A DNA stretch of 64,000 bases, taken from positions 124,001 through 188,000 of the forward strand of contig NZ_JAVKDF010000023.1 of assembly GCF_040222385.1 (NCBI RefSeq). Reading direction: 5' to 3'. Of the stretch, positions 9,094 to 18,440 are shown piece by piece (positions within the stretch are counted from its first letter, which is position 1; every line of letters begins with the position of its first letter). The position numbers and the translations under genes were made by a program. The notes beneath the pieces were generated by a model. It made no database searches. It worked only from the letters and a program-made list of their open reading frames with translations, and had not been told where the DNA came from. Origin of the DNA: Imperialibacter sp040222385. Lineage in GTDB: Bacteria > Bacteroidota > Bacteroidia > Cytophagales > Cyclobacteriaceae.

Positions 9094-12000
9094 ATGTTAA
9101 AAAGATTTCTACACCAAACCCCCTGTGTGTTCAGGCGACTGCTATACGGGTTATTTCTTCAATTTTTTGCATTTACGTTCAGTTTCGCATCCGTTCAGGA
9201 AACCAAGAGTGTGCGAGATTATCCATTGAATATTGAATTCAATAAAAATACTTTAGTTGAGACTTTCCAAATTATCGAGTCGGCAACAGATTACCATTTT
9301 GCATATGACAGGGGCAAACTTGATCCCAATGTTAAGTTTTCGGGTAAGTACAAAATACCACGAACTGTTGGCGACGTGTTGTTGGATATTGCCAAAGAAA
9401 CTGGCCTGAGTTTTAAACAGATAAATAAAAATATCACAGTAATTAATGCCAATAAAGACAAGGAGTCTTCACCTTCTCTTGAAGTAATTATAGAAGATGT
9501 CATAATAACGGGGAAGGTAACTTCCGAGGAAGGTGAGGCGCTTCCGGGTGTTAATATTATTGTAAAGGGAACCAATATCGGTACAGTAACGGACATTGAC
9601 GGACATTACTCTTTAAAGAGCCCGGAAGGTAGTACCACCTTGATTTTTTCTTTTATTGGCTATGCAAGCCAGGAAGTGCCGGTAAATGGGCGCTCTGTAA
9701 TTAACATCATGCTGACCTCGGACATAGCTCAGTTGAGTGAGATAGTGGTGGTGGGTTATGGAGAGATGGAGAGAAAAGACGTCACAGGCTCGATTTCGTC
9801 TGTGGGAAGCGACGAGATAAAAGATTTGGGAGCCACCAGAGTAGACCAGGCATTGCTGGGAAAGGCTGCTGGCGTTCAGGTAATGCCAGTTTCTGGTGAG
9901 CCTGGAGCGCCGCCGCAAATCAGGATAAGAGGTGTAGGCAGTATTTCCGCTGCAGGTGATCCCCTGTACGTGGTGGATGGTTTCCCTATGCAAAGCATTC
10001 AAACCATCAACCCTAATGACATCGAGAGTATCGACGTATTGAAAGATGCCTCGGCTACTGCCATTTATGGATCGAGAGGCTCCAACGGTGTGATAATAAT
10101 CAACACCAAAAGAGGAAAAGAAGGAAAGCCAACCTTCAAATACGACGCCTACTTTGGCTTTCAGAAAATCGCCAAAATGCCTGAATTTCAATCTGCAAAA
10201 GAGGAAGCACAGCACTACTTTGACGGAATAAGAAACAGAAATATTGACGAGGGCAATGACGTATCTGGCCCGGTAGAAACATGGAAAATTGCCGTTCCGG
10301 TTACCGTTGTTGAAGTACTGGAAGGCAGAACACCTACTCAGCCAGGTGTAACTCTCGATTTCAAAGATCCATTCGATGAAATTCTGGTAACTGCGCCTCA
10401 GCAGCAACATCAGCTATCGGCTAACGGAGGTGGCGAAAATGTGAAGTATGCCATCAGCGGCGAATACTTGTCTCAGGATGGGATTATTTTGAACAGTAAT
10501 TTCAAAAGGTATTCAATGCGGTCCAATATCGATTCTAAGTTGACGGACAAGCTGTCTATTAAAACAAGCATCAACCCGTCGTATGTAGATAAAACTAACG
10601 TAGGTGGAACCAGTTTTGACGGAGTTAACAGCAACACTGATATTTTGTACAACTCCCTGGTAATTCCACAATACTATTCATTGTACAATCCTGATGGTTC
10701 TTATTTTCCTTTTGGTGGCGGACTCGACGCAGTGGTTACAACCCAAAATCCCGTTGCTTTAGCTAATGAAGTGATTAACAGGCAAAGGGGAATAGGTTTA
10801 CTTGGCAATATCAACGTAGAGTACGCCATCCTTGATGAACTGAAAGTGAATGTAGCGGCAGGCACAAACCTCCAGGCAATCAAAGGGATGAGTTTTAAGC
10901 CACAGCTTCCAGCATTTTTCAACAATCCGGCTGTAGGCTCCGACTATTCTGCCCTTCGCTTAAACTGGCTTACTGAAACGACTCTTAACTATAACAAAAG
11001 TTTTGGCGACCATAACTTTTCGGGATTAGCAGGTTTTACTACCCAAAAAGAAACAGTTGAATCTAATAGTCTGACTAGTAACAGGTACCCAAACAACCTC
11101 GTCCCAACTTTGAGCGCCGTGAGTGGGATTATTACTGGTGGTACGTCCAACTACTACGAATGGTCTTTGGTATCCTACCTGGGAAGGGTCAACTACAACT
11201 ATCTGGGAAAGTACTACTTCACAGCTTCATTGAGAACAGACGGCTCGTCTCGCTTTGGCTCCGAAAACAAGTTTGGAGTTTTTCCTTCGCTGGCTTTAGC
11301 TTGGAGAATCTCTGACGAAAGCTTCATGCAATCCATGCCTGCTCTTTCTGAAATGAAGTTAAGAACAAGCTACGGCAGCACAGGTAACAACAATATTGGT
11401 AATTATGAGCACTATGCCACGATCAATTACGACAAGTATACCCTCGGCGGCGGTGCTGTTGGTGGATATGCGCCGGGCAGGCTGGCCAATCCTTCTCTAA
11501 CCTGGGAAACGCAAAAGCAAATAAACGTAGGCGTCGACCTAAGTTTTGTTGATAACAGGCTTGGCTTCAACATTGACTATTTCAATTCCAGGAATTATGA
11601 CCTGCTTTTGAATGTAAATGTGCCCGATGTTACCGGTTTCAGCACTGCGTTAAAGAATATTGGAGAGGTGAAAAACAGCGGATGGGAGTTTGTGGCAAGC
11701 ACTGTAAATACCACAGGCGATTTCAAATGGACAACTAATTTTAACATCTCTACTTATAAGAACGAAGTGGTTAAGCTTGGCCCGGAAGGAGACCCAATTA
11801 TCTCCGGAGGTAACATAACCATGATAGGTCAGCCGATAGGCATGTTTTATGGCTGGTTGTCTGATGGTGTATTCAAAAACCAGGCAGAGCTGGACGCAGG
11901 GCCTATTTTTAATCCCGGTGCCAGAGATGCTTCAAGAGTGGGTGACGTAAGGTTTGTGGACGTGAGTGGCCCGGAGGGAGTGCCTGATGGAGTCATCAAT

Positions 12001-12537
12001 AGTCTTGATAAAACCATTATGGGTTCTCCTTACCCTGATTTCTATTATGGAATGACCAATAACCTATCCTATAAGAATATTTCCTTGACAATCGGTATTC
12101 AGGGGTCAAAAGGAAATGAGATTTTGGCCATTTCCAGAAACCAGCTTGCTAACAACAGATCGAGGTTCAGGCAACTATCGATCATGAACGACTACTGGCA
12201 GTCTGAAAGTGAGCCAGGCGACGGATCGCCTAGACCTAACGATACCCCAACAGGTAACTTTCGTGGGCAATTCAGCCAACTGTGGCTGGATACAGGAACT
12301 TATTTGCGTATTAACAATATAACACTTGGTTATTTGCTGCCGGATGCTTTTGTTGAGCGTCTTAACCTGAGCTCACTGAGAGTTTACATAAACACAATCA
12401 ATCCTTTTCTGTTTACGAAGCATATTGGTTTCAACCCTGACGTGAGCAGGAGTGGAAGTGCCCTGAATCCGGGGAATGAACAGTATGATTATCCTGTAGC
12501 CAAAAGTATCAAGCTGGGCTTAAACGTAGGATTCTAA
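9094..12537 (+). CDS. SusC/RagA-family TonB-dependent outer-membrane receptor with STN domain
   Basis: This protein imports a ligand across the outer membrane using TonB energy, with SusD as lid. A signal peptide (about residues 1-33) is followed by an STN domain (about 46-117), which contacts FecR to signal substrate binding. Next come a carboxypeptidase-regulatory-like domain (about 137-208, ITGKVTSEEGEALPGVNI) and a plug starting near 220 (VVVGYGEMERKDVTGS), with the RagA/SusC motif SIDVLKDASATAIYGSRG. The rest is a beta-barrel ending in an aromatic residue (LGLNVGF). At 1147 residues it is full length. The STN domain and upstream fecR indicate transducer-type regulation. The ligand is unknown; no glycan enzymes accompany it. 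Confidence 0.96.
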   Translation: MLKRFLHQTPCVFRRLLYGLFLQFFAFTFSFASVQETKSVRDYPLNIEFNKNTLVETFQIIESATDYHFAYDRGKLDPNVKFSGKYKIPRTVGDVLLDIAKETGLSFKQINKNITVINANKDKESSPSLEVIIEDVIITGKVTSEEGEALPGVNIIVKGTNIGTVTDIDGHYSLKSPEGSTTLIFSFIGYASQEVPVNGRSVINIMLTSDIAQLSEIVVVGYGEMERKDVTGSISSVGSDEIKDLGATRVDQALLGKAAGVQVMPVSGEPGAPPQIRIRGVGSISAAGDPLYVVDGFPMQSIQTINPNDIESIDVLKDASATAIYGSRGSNGVIIINTKRGKEGKPTFKYDAYFGFQKIAKMPEFQSAKEEAQHYFDGIRNRNIDEGNDVSGPVETWKIAVPVTVVEVLEGRTPTQPGVTLDFKDPFDEILVTAPQQQHQLSANGGGENVKYAISGEYLSQDGIILNSNFKRYSMRSNIDSKLTDKLSIKTSINPSYVDKTNVGGTSFDGVNSNTDILYNSLVIPQYYSLYNPDGSYFPFGGGLDAVVTTQNPVALANEVINRQRGIGLLGNINVEYAILDELKVNVAAGTNLQAIKGMSFKPQLPAFFNNPAVGSDYSALRLNWLTETTLNYNKSFGDHNFSGLAGFTTQKETVESNSLTSNRYPNNLVPTLSAVSGIITGGTSNYYEWSLVSYLGRVNYNYLGKYYFTASLRTDGSSRFGSENKFGVFPSLALAWRISDESFMQSMPALSEMKLRTSYGSTGNNNIGNYEHYATINYDKYTLGGGAVGGYAPGRLANPSLTWETQKQINVGVDLSFVDNRLGFNIDYFNSRNYDLLLNVNVPDVTGFSTALKNIGEVKNSGWEFVASTVNTTGDFKWTTNFNISTYKNEVVKLGPEGDPIISGGNITMIGQPIGMFYGWLSDGVFKNQAELDAGPIFNPGARDASRVGDVRFVDVSGPEGVPDGVINSLDKTIMGSPYPDFYYGMTNNLSYKNISLTIGIQGSKGNEILAISRNQLANNRSRFRQLSIMNDYWQSESEPGDGSPRPNDTPTGNFRGQFSQLWLDTGTYLRINNITLGYLLPDAFVERLNLSSLRVYINTINPFLFTKHIGFNPDVSRSGSALNPGNEQYDYPVAKSIKLGLNVGF

Positions 12538-12562
12538 TTTACTCACCCTAAATAAAATAGAG

Positions 12563-14005
12563 ATGAAAAACATAATTAGCATAGTCACATTCGTATCGCT
12601 GTTTATGATGTCATGTAACAAGGACTTTATTGACATAGCACCGGTAGATACAGTAAGTATAGATGCTTTATTTAAGACAGATAAAGATTACAATGATGCG
12701 GTAATAGGCATTTATGGTTCATTGCAGGATCAATATCAGGACATGTGGTTGTTTGGTGATATGAGGGGCGACGACTCATGGGATGAGTTGGTTAAGAATA
12801 CTGCTGCGGCCATGGACAACTTCACTATCAACAATGACGACAATGTGTTGCGTGACACATGGCGTAACTATTACGTTACCATTAGCCGCTGTAACATGTT
12901 GCTCGCTAGAATTGAGAAGGCGGATCCAACTGTTGTTAAGAACAAAGACTTGTATACAGGTGAGGCCAAGTTCATTCGTGCTCTTGCCTACTTTGATATG
13001 GTGAGAATTTTTGGCGATGTACAATTGATCACCACGCCTATCACCATTGAGGAGTCGTACACAAAGGGACGTGAAAGTGTCGAAAAGATATACAACGAAG
13101 TCATCATTCCCGACTTGCTGGACGCTGAAACAAAGTTGCCAGGCAGCTATTCTGGGTCGGACGTTGGCAGAGCCACTATGGGAGCTGCCAAGTCAATTCT
13201 CGGCAAAGTGTACATGACCCGCCACGAATTCGTGAAGGCGGAGGCCAAATTGAAAGAAGTGACGATGATGGGTTATGCACTACTTGAGAACTATAATGAC
13301 TTATTCGATTACATGCAAGACGAACATCACAGCGAATACATCTTCGATATCGAGTATGAGGAGGGTCTTGGGGGTGAAGGAAACTGCTTCACCACTAACT
13401 TTACTCCAAAGAACCCGGAATTGGCCGAGTTTTATGGTGTTACCGGAGGTCAAAATGGGAACAACAATGCGCCTCCCCACTTATTTGAAATTTTTGAACC
13501 AGGTGATGTAAGAAAGGATGTTACTGCTGCCAATGGGCATACAGATGCCGACGGTAACTTTATTCCCCTTATTCCAACTTCTAACGACGTGGCTACATTT
13601 ACCAAAAAGTACATGGTTCGCTTGCTTACTAGCTGCGACAGCCGTGCCAACTGGAAGGTGATTCGTTATGCAGATGTGTTGCTGCTTTATGCAGAAGCAC
13701 TAAATGAAAATGGCAAAACTGTTGAGGCACTTGGTTTCCTTAATCAGGTGAGAAACAGAGGTGGGCTCGACGACTTGACCGGCTTGTCACAGGCTGAAAC
13801 TCGTGATCGGATTTACACGGAAAGAAGATTTGAGCTTTCGTTTGAAGGCCATCGATGGTTCGACCTGGTTAGGACCGGCCGGGCTCTGGAGGTGATGGCA
13901 CCACTTGGGATGAAAGACTACATGACAGTTTTCCCAATCCCGCTTGCTCAGATTCAGTTGATGAATGACCTGGAAATTTTCCCTCAGAACTCCGGATATA
14001 ATTGA
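12563..14005 (+). CDS. SusD/RagB-family nutrient-binding lipoprotein
   Basis: SusD proteins are surface lipoproteins capping SusC and binding the nutrient. The 480-residue protein has a lipoprotein signal ending LFMMSCNKDF (Cys about residue 18). Helical TPR-like segments typical of the family follow, for example GEAKFIRALAYFDMVRIFGDVQL. The conserved C-terminal part reads RIYTERRFELSFEGHRWFDLVRTGR and ends FPIPLAQIQLMNDLEIFPQNSGY. It begins 25 bases after susC, so they are cotranscribed. The ligand cannot be inferred from sequence alone. Confidence 0.96.
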   Translation: MKNIISIVTFVSLFMMSCNKDFIDIAPVDTVSIDALFKTDKDYNDAVIGIYGSLQDQYQDMWLFGDMRGDDSWDELVKNTAAAMDNFTINNDDNVLRDTWRNYYVTISRCNMLLARIEKADPTVVKNKDLYTGEAKFIRALAYFDMVRIFGDVQLITTPITIEESYTKGRESVEKIYNEVIIPDLLDAETKLPGSYSGSDVGRATMGAAKSILGKVYMTRHEFVKAEAKLKEVTMMGYALLENYNDLFDYMQDEHHSEYIFDIEYEEGLGGEGNCFTTNFTPKNPELAEFYGVTGGQNGNNNAPPHLFEIFEPGDVRKDVTAANGHTDADGNFIPLIPTSNDVATFTKKYMVRLLTSCDSRANWKVIRYADVLLLYAEALNENGKTVEALGFLNQVRNRGGLDDLTGLSQAETRDRIYTERRFELSFEGHRWFDLVRTGRALEVMAPLGMKDYMTVFPIPLAQIQLMNDLEIFPQNSGYN

Positions 14006-14055
14006 ACAAGCTCATTTTTAAAGCAAATAGTAAGAAACATAAGAAACTACATATC

Positions 14056-15204
14056 ATGAAAAAGAACATTAACGCTTTTAAGGTTGCGATCCTTGGCATG
14101 CTTTTGATAGTCTCGGCGGCGTGGATATCGCTGCCAGGCGAAGAACCGTCAGCAGGAAGTGATGAATTGGCGGCCACATCGAAACGATACCTGTATGTGG
14201 CCACTCCCGGGATAAGAGACTATCTGGGGTATGGGGGTCATGGAATACTTGTCTTCGATATGGACAATAACCATCGTTTCGTGAAAAGAATACCGATGAA
14301 GGGTTATCACAAAGACGGCACACCCTCTAATGTAAAAGGCGTAGCGGTAAGCCTGGCCACGAACAGTATCTATGTCAGTACGCTGGAGACCCTGCAAAGG
14401 ATAGATATTACTTCTGAGAAAGTAGTGTGGGAGATACCTTTCGAAGGTGGATGCGACCGAATGTCGATTTCACCGGATGGTAAAACAATGTACCTGCCAT
14501 CATTGGAAAAAGACTTTTGGAATGTAGTTGACTGTGCGTCAGGTGAAATCAAGAGCAAAATACAGGTTTTCACCCGTGCCCACAATACCATCATTGGCAT
14601 GTCTGGTACCAAAGCCTATCTGGCAGATATTGGCACGCCTTTTTTGAATATTGCTGACACTAAGACCCATACGCTTGTGAGCAAGGTGGGGCCATTTGGT
14701 GGAGGTATTCGCCCATTCACAGTCAATAGTGATGAGTCGCTTGTGTTTGTTAACGTCAACGAGTTGCTGGGTTTTGAAGTTGGAGACTTGAAAACAGGCG
14801 AAAAGTTAGCCAGGGTGACTGTGGAAGGCTGGGAAAAAGGACCAGTCAGGAGACATTCCTGCCCTAGTCACGGTATAGGTCTCACACCTGACGAGAAGGA
14901 AATTTGGGTGAGCGACGGACATAACATGCGCATGCATATTTTCGAAAACAAGCCTCCATACAAGCAGCTCACTACTATTCCTTTGCAGGACATGCCAGGG
15001 TGGGTGACTTTCAGTCTTGATGGTAAGTATGCCTATCCGTCAAGCGGCGAAGTGATCGATGTAAAAACCCGCAAAATTGTGACGTTGCTTACTGACGAGG
15101 ATAACAACTATGTGGCTAGTGAGAAAATGGTCGAAATTCAATTCGTTGACAACAAAGCGGTAAAAATTGGTGACCAGTTTGGACTGGGTCGTGCTCCTCA
15201 TTAA
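14056..15204 (+). CDS. Exported YncE-like beta-propeller protein
   Basis: A signal peptide or membrane anchor lies near residues 8-27 (FKVAILGMLLIVSAAWISL). The rest consists of repeated four-stranded blade motifs such as RMSISPDGKTMYLPS, PFTVNSDESLVFVN, GIGLTPDEKEIWVSD and WVTFSLDGKYAYPS, the YVTN/YncE beta-propeller pattern. A conserved-looking RRHSCPSHGIGL segment could be a ligand or metal site. I use the ATG 51 bases after the susD stop because it places the signal peptide at the N-terminus; an upstream ATG overlapping the susD stop would add 18 residues. The position directly after susCD suggests a periplasmic or surface role for the same ligand. The activity is unknown. Confidence 0.8.
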   Translation: MKKNINAFKVAILGMLLIVSAAWISLPGEEPSAGSDELAATSKRYLYVATPGIRDYLGYGGHGILVFDMDNNHRFVKRIPMKGYHKDGTPSNVKGVAVSLATNSIYVSTLETLQRIDITSEKVVWEIPFEGGCDRMSISPDGKTMYLPSLEKDFWNVVDCASGEIKSKIQVFTRAHNTIIGMSGTKAYLADIGTPFLNIADTKTHTLVSKVGPFGGGIRPFTVNSDESLVFVNVNELLGFEVGDLKTGEKLARVTVEGWEKGPVRRHSCPSHGIGLTPDEKEIWVSDGHNMRMHIFENKPPYKQLTTIPLQDMPGWVTFSLDGKYAYPSSGEVIDVKTRKIVTLLTDEDNNYVASEKMVEIQFVDNKAVKIGDQFGLGRAPH

Positions 15205-15230
15205 ACGATTAAGTAGGTAGGTGAAAGCAG

Positions 15231-15333
15231 GGGGGTATACAGTGTCAGCTGATCATAAGCAGTCTGATACGTGAATGCCGGTCGAATCATAGCTATTGGC
15301 AATCATTACTGTATAACCCCTCCCTTTTTTTTT
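15231..15333 (+). terminator. Long-loop hairpin with T-run after the susCD-propeller unit
   Basis: GGGGGTATACAGT (15231-15243) pairs with ACTGTATAACCCC (15308-15320) in a 13-base stem with one mismatch. TCCC and nine T residues (15325-15333) follow. The T-run makes an intrinsic terminator likely. The 64-base loop is unusually long and contains further short pairings (TGCC with GGCA), so the element may be a structured RNA. Confidence 0.6.
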
Positions 15334-15491
15334 GGTTCAAACAGCACCCCAAACCTATTCCATGTCGTGCGGCAGTTCATTTGGTTGCCATATGTAAATT
15401 GTTTGACATGATTTGTTTTTGACTACAGTAAGTAATGTTGCTCACTACTATAGGTAACGTTTTATTAAGCTAACTCTAAAATTGTAATGCT

Positions 15492-16115
15492 ATGCATAGT
15501 TTTTTTCGCTGTTTGTTATCTGCTGTAACGCTATTAATGGCGCTCAGCATGTGTTTTGAGCTACAGGCGCAATCAGGCAAAGCCCTCGGAAAAAAGGAGT
15601 CAAAGGAATGGTTCAAAGAGCGTAAATGGCTGAACAACGATAATCTGGTTCCTCATAAGTCCATTGACAAACAAGAGCTGGCGAGCCAGTACAGTGCCCA
15701 TACTGATTGGTGGGATAAGGCCTTTGCCTACATGCAGCGAGACGACCTTGCCAGCATTGAGCCGGGCAGGTACCCCATTGACGGTGAAAACGTTTTTGTG
15801 ATTGTCAGCGATGGCCCAACCAAAGAGCTGGCCAAGACGAGATACGAGTCACACAAGGTTTACGCCGACATTCACTATGTTTTTGACGGCAAAGAGAAAA
15901 TTGGCATAGCCCCAGTGGAAGGATCCACGGTGACTGAACCGTATGATGCTGGAAGGGAGATCATGTTTCATGAAGCCAAAGGCAAATATTACGAGGAGAA
16001 TCCTGAGACCTTTTTCGTCGTTTTTCCTGACAAAGACGCCCATCGGCCTGGCGTAAAAGTAGAAGGGTACGATACGGTGAAAAAGATAGTTATTAAAGTC
16101 AGGGCTGGTGGCTGA
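15492..16115 (+). CDS. Exported YhcH/YjgK/YiaL-family protein
   Basis: The family (DUF386, which includes EbgC and YiaL) forms a cupin-like beta fold, often with a bound metal, and is linked to sugar or sugar-acid metabolism. The domain spans about residues 55-205; ESHKVYADIHYVFDGKEKIG is the characteristic segment with paired His residues, and FVVFPDKDAHRPGV carries another conserved His. Unusually, a signal peptide precedes it (LLSAVTLLMALSMCFELQAQ, cleavage likely after Ala-Gln), so this member should act in the periplasm. It lies downstream of a terminator-like hairpin and may have its own promoter. Confidence 0.85.
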   Translation: MHSFFRCLLSAVTLLMALSMCFELQAQSGKALGKKESKEWFKERKWLNNDNLVPHKSIDKQELASQYSAHTDWWDKAFAYMQRDDLASIEPGRYPIDGENVFVIVSDGPTKELAKTRYESHKVYADIHYVFDGKEKIGIAPVEGSTVTEPYDAGREIMFHEAKGKYYEENPETFFVVFPDKDAHRPGVKVEGYDTVKKIVIKVRAGG

Positions 16116-16267
16116 TTTCGTCGCAAGCGATTGGCTGATTTAGTGCGACTGCCGAGTTGACCACGGCTTACGCCGATCCACTTCACGCAAAGTATTTTAA
16201 TAAGGATATGCAACGCCTAAAATTAGGTGACTGGGTGAGAATTGTATAAGGTTAAAAAAAAACGCCA

Positions 16268-17212
16268 ATGAAGCTGGTTTTTCTTGATACCAAAACGATT
16301 GGAGATGTTCCCAATATAAAATCATTGGAGCGTTTCGGTGAGGCCATTTATTACGAAACTACCTCTTCGGATCAAACGCTGGAGAGAGTTCGGGAAGCGG
16401 ATATAATTATCACTAATAAGGTGGTCATCGACAGAGGCACCGTTAACGAAGCCAAAAGGCTGAAGCTGATCTGTATCGCAGCCACAGGAACCAACAATGT
16501 GGACATAGCAGCGGCTAACGAACTGGGTATTCCCGTGAAAAACGCTGTCGACTATTCTTCAAAAAGCGTAGCTCAAGGGACCTTTGCCATTTTGCTCCAA
16601 TTGATAAACAAAGTGCCCTACTACGACAATTATGTGAAGTCGGGGGCCTATTCAAAGACGGACATTTTCACGCACTTTGAAAAACCGTTTTGGGAATTAA
16701 GCGGAAAAAGGTTCGGTATTATAGGGCTCGGCAGCATTGGATTGCAGGTGGCGAAAATTGCGGAAGCCTTTGGGGCCGAAGTGGTTTACTATTCCGCCTC
16801 GGGTCAAAGTTATGAGGTACCCTACCCTCGTCTGGAACTGGAAGAGTTTCTTGCCACTGCCGATGTTGTAAGTATACATGCCCCTTTGAACCAGCACACC
16901 AGCAACCTGATCAACTACGAAAGACTTGGTCTCATGAAACGCTCCGGCTTGTTGATTAATGCTGGTAGGGGAGGTATAGTCAATGAAACAGACCTGGTGA
17001 GGGGACTCAACGAGGGACTTATTGCCGGGGCTGGTATCGATGTGTTTGCCAGAGAGCCGCTGGACCCTCAAAGTCCACTTTTTTTGGTAAATGAAAAGGA
17101 AAAACTGGTGATGACGCCGCATTCCATCTGGGCAAGCATGGAAGCTCGAACACTGCTGATTGATAAAGTAGGGCAAAATATTCAGGAATTTTTGGGAGGA
17201 GTTGATAAATGA
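16268..17212 (+). CDS. D-2-hydroxyacid dehydrogenase (glyoxylate/hydroxypyruvate reductase-like)
   Basis: The enzyme interconverts a 2-oxoacid and a D-2-hydroxyacid with NAD(P)H in the cytoplasm. The 314-residue chain has the family layout: a Rossmann motif FGIIGLGSIGLQVAKIAEAFG near residues 148-168, catalytic Arg near 235 in NAGRGGIVNE, Glu near 263 in FAREPLD, and catalytic His near 283 in TPHSIWAS. It resembles glycerate dehydrogenase/hydroxypyruvate reductase, but this family is promiscuous. It is the first of a run of four co-directional catabolic enzyme genes ending in malate synthase, so glyoxylate, glycolate or hydroxypyruvate are reasonable substrates. That assignment is inference. 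Confidence 0.88.
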   Translation: MKLVFLDTKTIGDVPNIKSLERFGEAIYYETTSSDQTLERVREADIIITNKVVIDRGTVNEAKRLKLICIAATGTNNVDIAAANELGIPVKNAVDYSSKSVAQGTFAILLQLINKVPYYDNYVKSGAYSKTDIFTHFEKPFWELSGKRFGIIGLGSIGLQVAKIAEAFGAEVVYYSASGQSYEVPYPRLELEEFLATADVVSIHAPLNQHTSNLINYERLGLMKRSGLLINAGRGGIVNETDLVRGLNEGLIAGAGIDVFAREPLDPQSPLFLVNEKEKLVMTPHSIWASMEARTLLIDKVGQNIQEFLGGVDK

Positions 17213-17269
17213 AAACTGGTGGGCCGTATGAGTCACCTAGATAACTTAAAGCTATTCAGATAACATACT

Positions 17270-18397
17270 ATGAAAATAAGAGCTGCAGTATTGCATGAAA
17301 TGGGAGCAAGCAGACCCTATCATGAAAGCAAACCTCTAACCATAGAGGAGGTAGACCTCGCTAGCCCTGAAGCTGGCGAAATTCTGGTAAAAATACACGC
17401 TGCCGGACTTTGCCATTCCGACTTGTCGGTGATGGATGGAAACAGACCCCGCCAGATGCCCATGGTGCTGGGCCATGAAGCCGCCGGAGAAGTGGTAGAG
17501 CTGGGGCCAGGAGTCACTGACCTGGTGGTGGGTGACCATATTGTATTTTCATTTGTGCCCATTTGTGGGCACTGCATGCCTTGCATGACCGCCAGGCCCG
17601 CTTTGTGCGAAAACGGCATGGCCGCCAACAACAGCGGTGTTTTGCTAGGTGGAGGCACAAGGCTAACCAACAAGGAAAATGCAAAAGTACATCACCATAT
17701 GGGAGTGTCAGGTTTTGCTGAATACACTGTTGTGTCGAGGCAGTCGGTAGTGAGAGTAGTGAAAGACCTTCCATTCGACATAGCCGCCCTATTTGGCTGT
17801 GCCGTCATGACGGGTGTAGGTGCAGTCATCAACACAGCCAGGCTGTCGATGGGCGAGTCTGTGTTGATCACTGGCATGGGAGGCGTTGGCTTTGCCGCAT
17901 TGCTCGGAGCACTAGCAGGCGGTGCGAGCAAGGTGATTGTCGCCGACGTAAATAAAGAGAAACTGGCTAAGGCGCTGGAGCTTGGCGCTCATGAGGCCAT
18001 TGATACCTCGGAGCCACATGCACTCGAAAAGGCAAGAGACCTGACCAATGGCGGTGTCGCCATCGGGCTGGAGTTTGCCGGGGTAGTTGCTGCACTGGAG
18101 TTTACCTACAATGCCACGGCACGAGGCGGAAAAACGGTAACAGCCGGATTGCCACACCCAAGCAAGAAAATGGAATTTGCTCCTGTGAAGCTGGTAGCTG
18201 AAGAAAGAACGCTACAGGGCTCCTATCTGGGTAGCTGCATTCCGTCCAGAGATATTCCTGCGTACATCGCTTTGTATCAATCCGGCCGGCTACCAGTAGA
18301 CAAACTCATGACTCACAAGCTTGCGCTCGATCAGGTGAATGAAGGCTTTGAAAGGCTGGCAAATGGAGAAGCTATACGCCAGATAATCACTTTTTGA
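17270..18397 (+). CDS. Zinc-dependent alcohol dehydrogenase (MDR family)
   Basis: This medium-chain dehydrogenase oxidises an alcohol to an aldehyde or ketone, or the reverse, with NAD(P). The catalytic zinc ligands are visible as Cys48 (AGLCHSDL) and His69-Glu70 (LGHEAAGE). The structural zinc site is complete: Cys99, Cys102, Cys105 and Cys113. The Rossmann motif GMGGVGFAALLGALAGG and a following acidic residue in VIVADVNKEKLAKA favour NAD. The 375-residue length is normal. It sits between a hydroxyacid dehydrogenase and an aldehyde dehydrogenase, consistent with an alcohol-to-aldehyde-to-acid sequence. Confidence 0.92.
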   Translation: MKIRAAVLHEMGASRPYHESKPLTIEEVDLASPEAGEILVKIHAAGLCHSDLSVMDGNRPRQMPMVLGHEAAGEVVELGPGVTDLVVGDHIVFSFVPICGHCMPCMTARPALCENGMAANNSGVLLGGGTRLTNKENAKVHHHMGVSGFAEYTVVSRQSVVRVVKDLPFDIAALFGCAVMTGVGAVINTARLSMGESVLITGMGGVGFAALLGALAGGASKVIVADVNKEKLAKALELGAHEAIDTSEPHALEKARDLTNGGVAIGLEFAGVVAALEFTYNATARGGKTVTAGLPHPSKKMEFAPVKLVAEERTLQGSYLGSCIPSRDIPAYIALYQSGRLPVDKLMTHKLALDQVNEGFERLANGEAIRQIITF

Positions 18398-18440
18398 CCC
18401 TGGCATGCCCAGAGTTGAATTAACTTAAACAGACAAAAAA

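Noticed and set aside
9613..10410. Open reading frame of 265 codons antisense to susC
   Set aside because: The plus-strand SusC frame is certain from several domains; the antisense frame has no family features and is a composition shadow.
9094..14005. Classical polysaccharide utilisation locus
   Set aside because: Apart from SusC and SusD there is no glycoside hydrolase, lyase, sulfatase or esterase nearby; the downstream enzymes are dehydrogenases, malate synthase and a permease.
15275..15300. T-loop-like sequence GGTCGAATCA suggesting a tRNA
   Set aside because: No acceptor stem, anticodon arm or CCA end can be fitted around it; it lies inside the long terminator-like loop.
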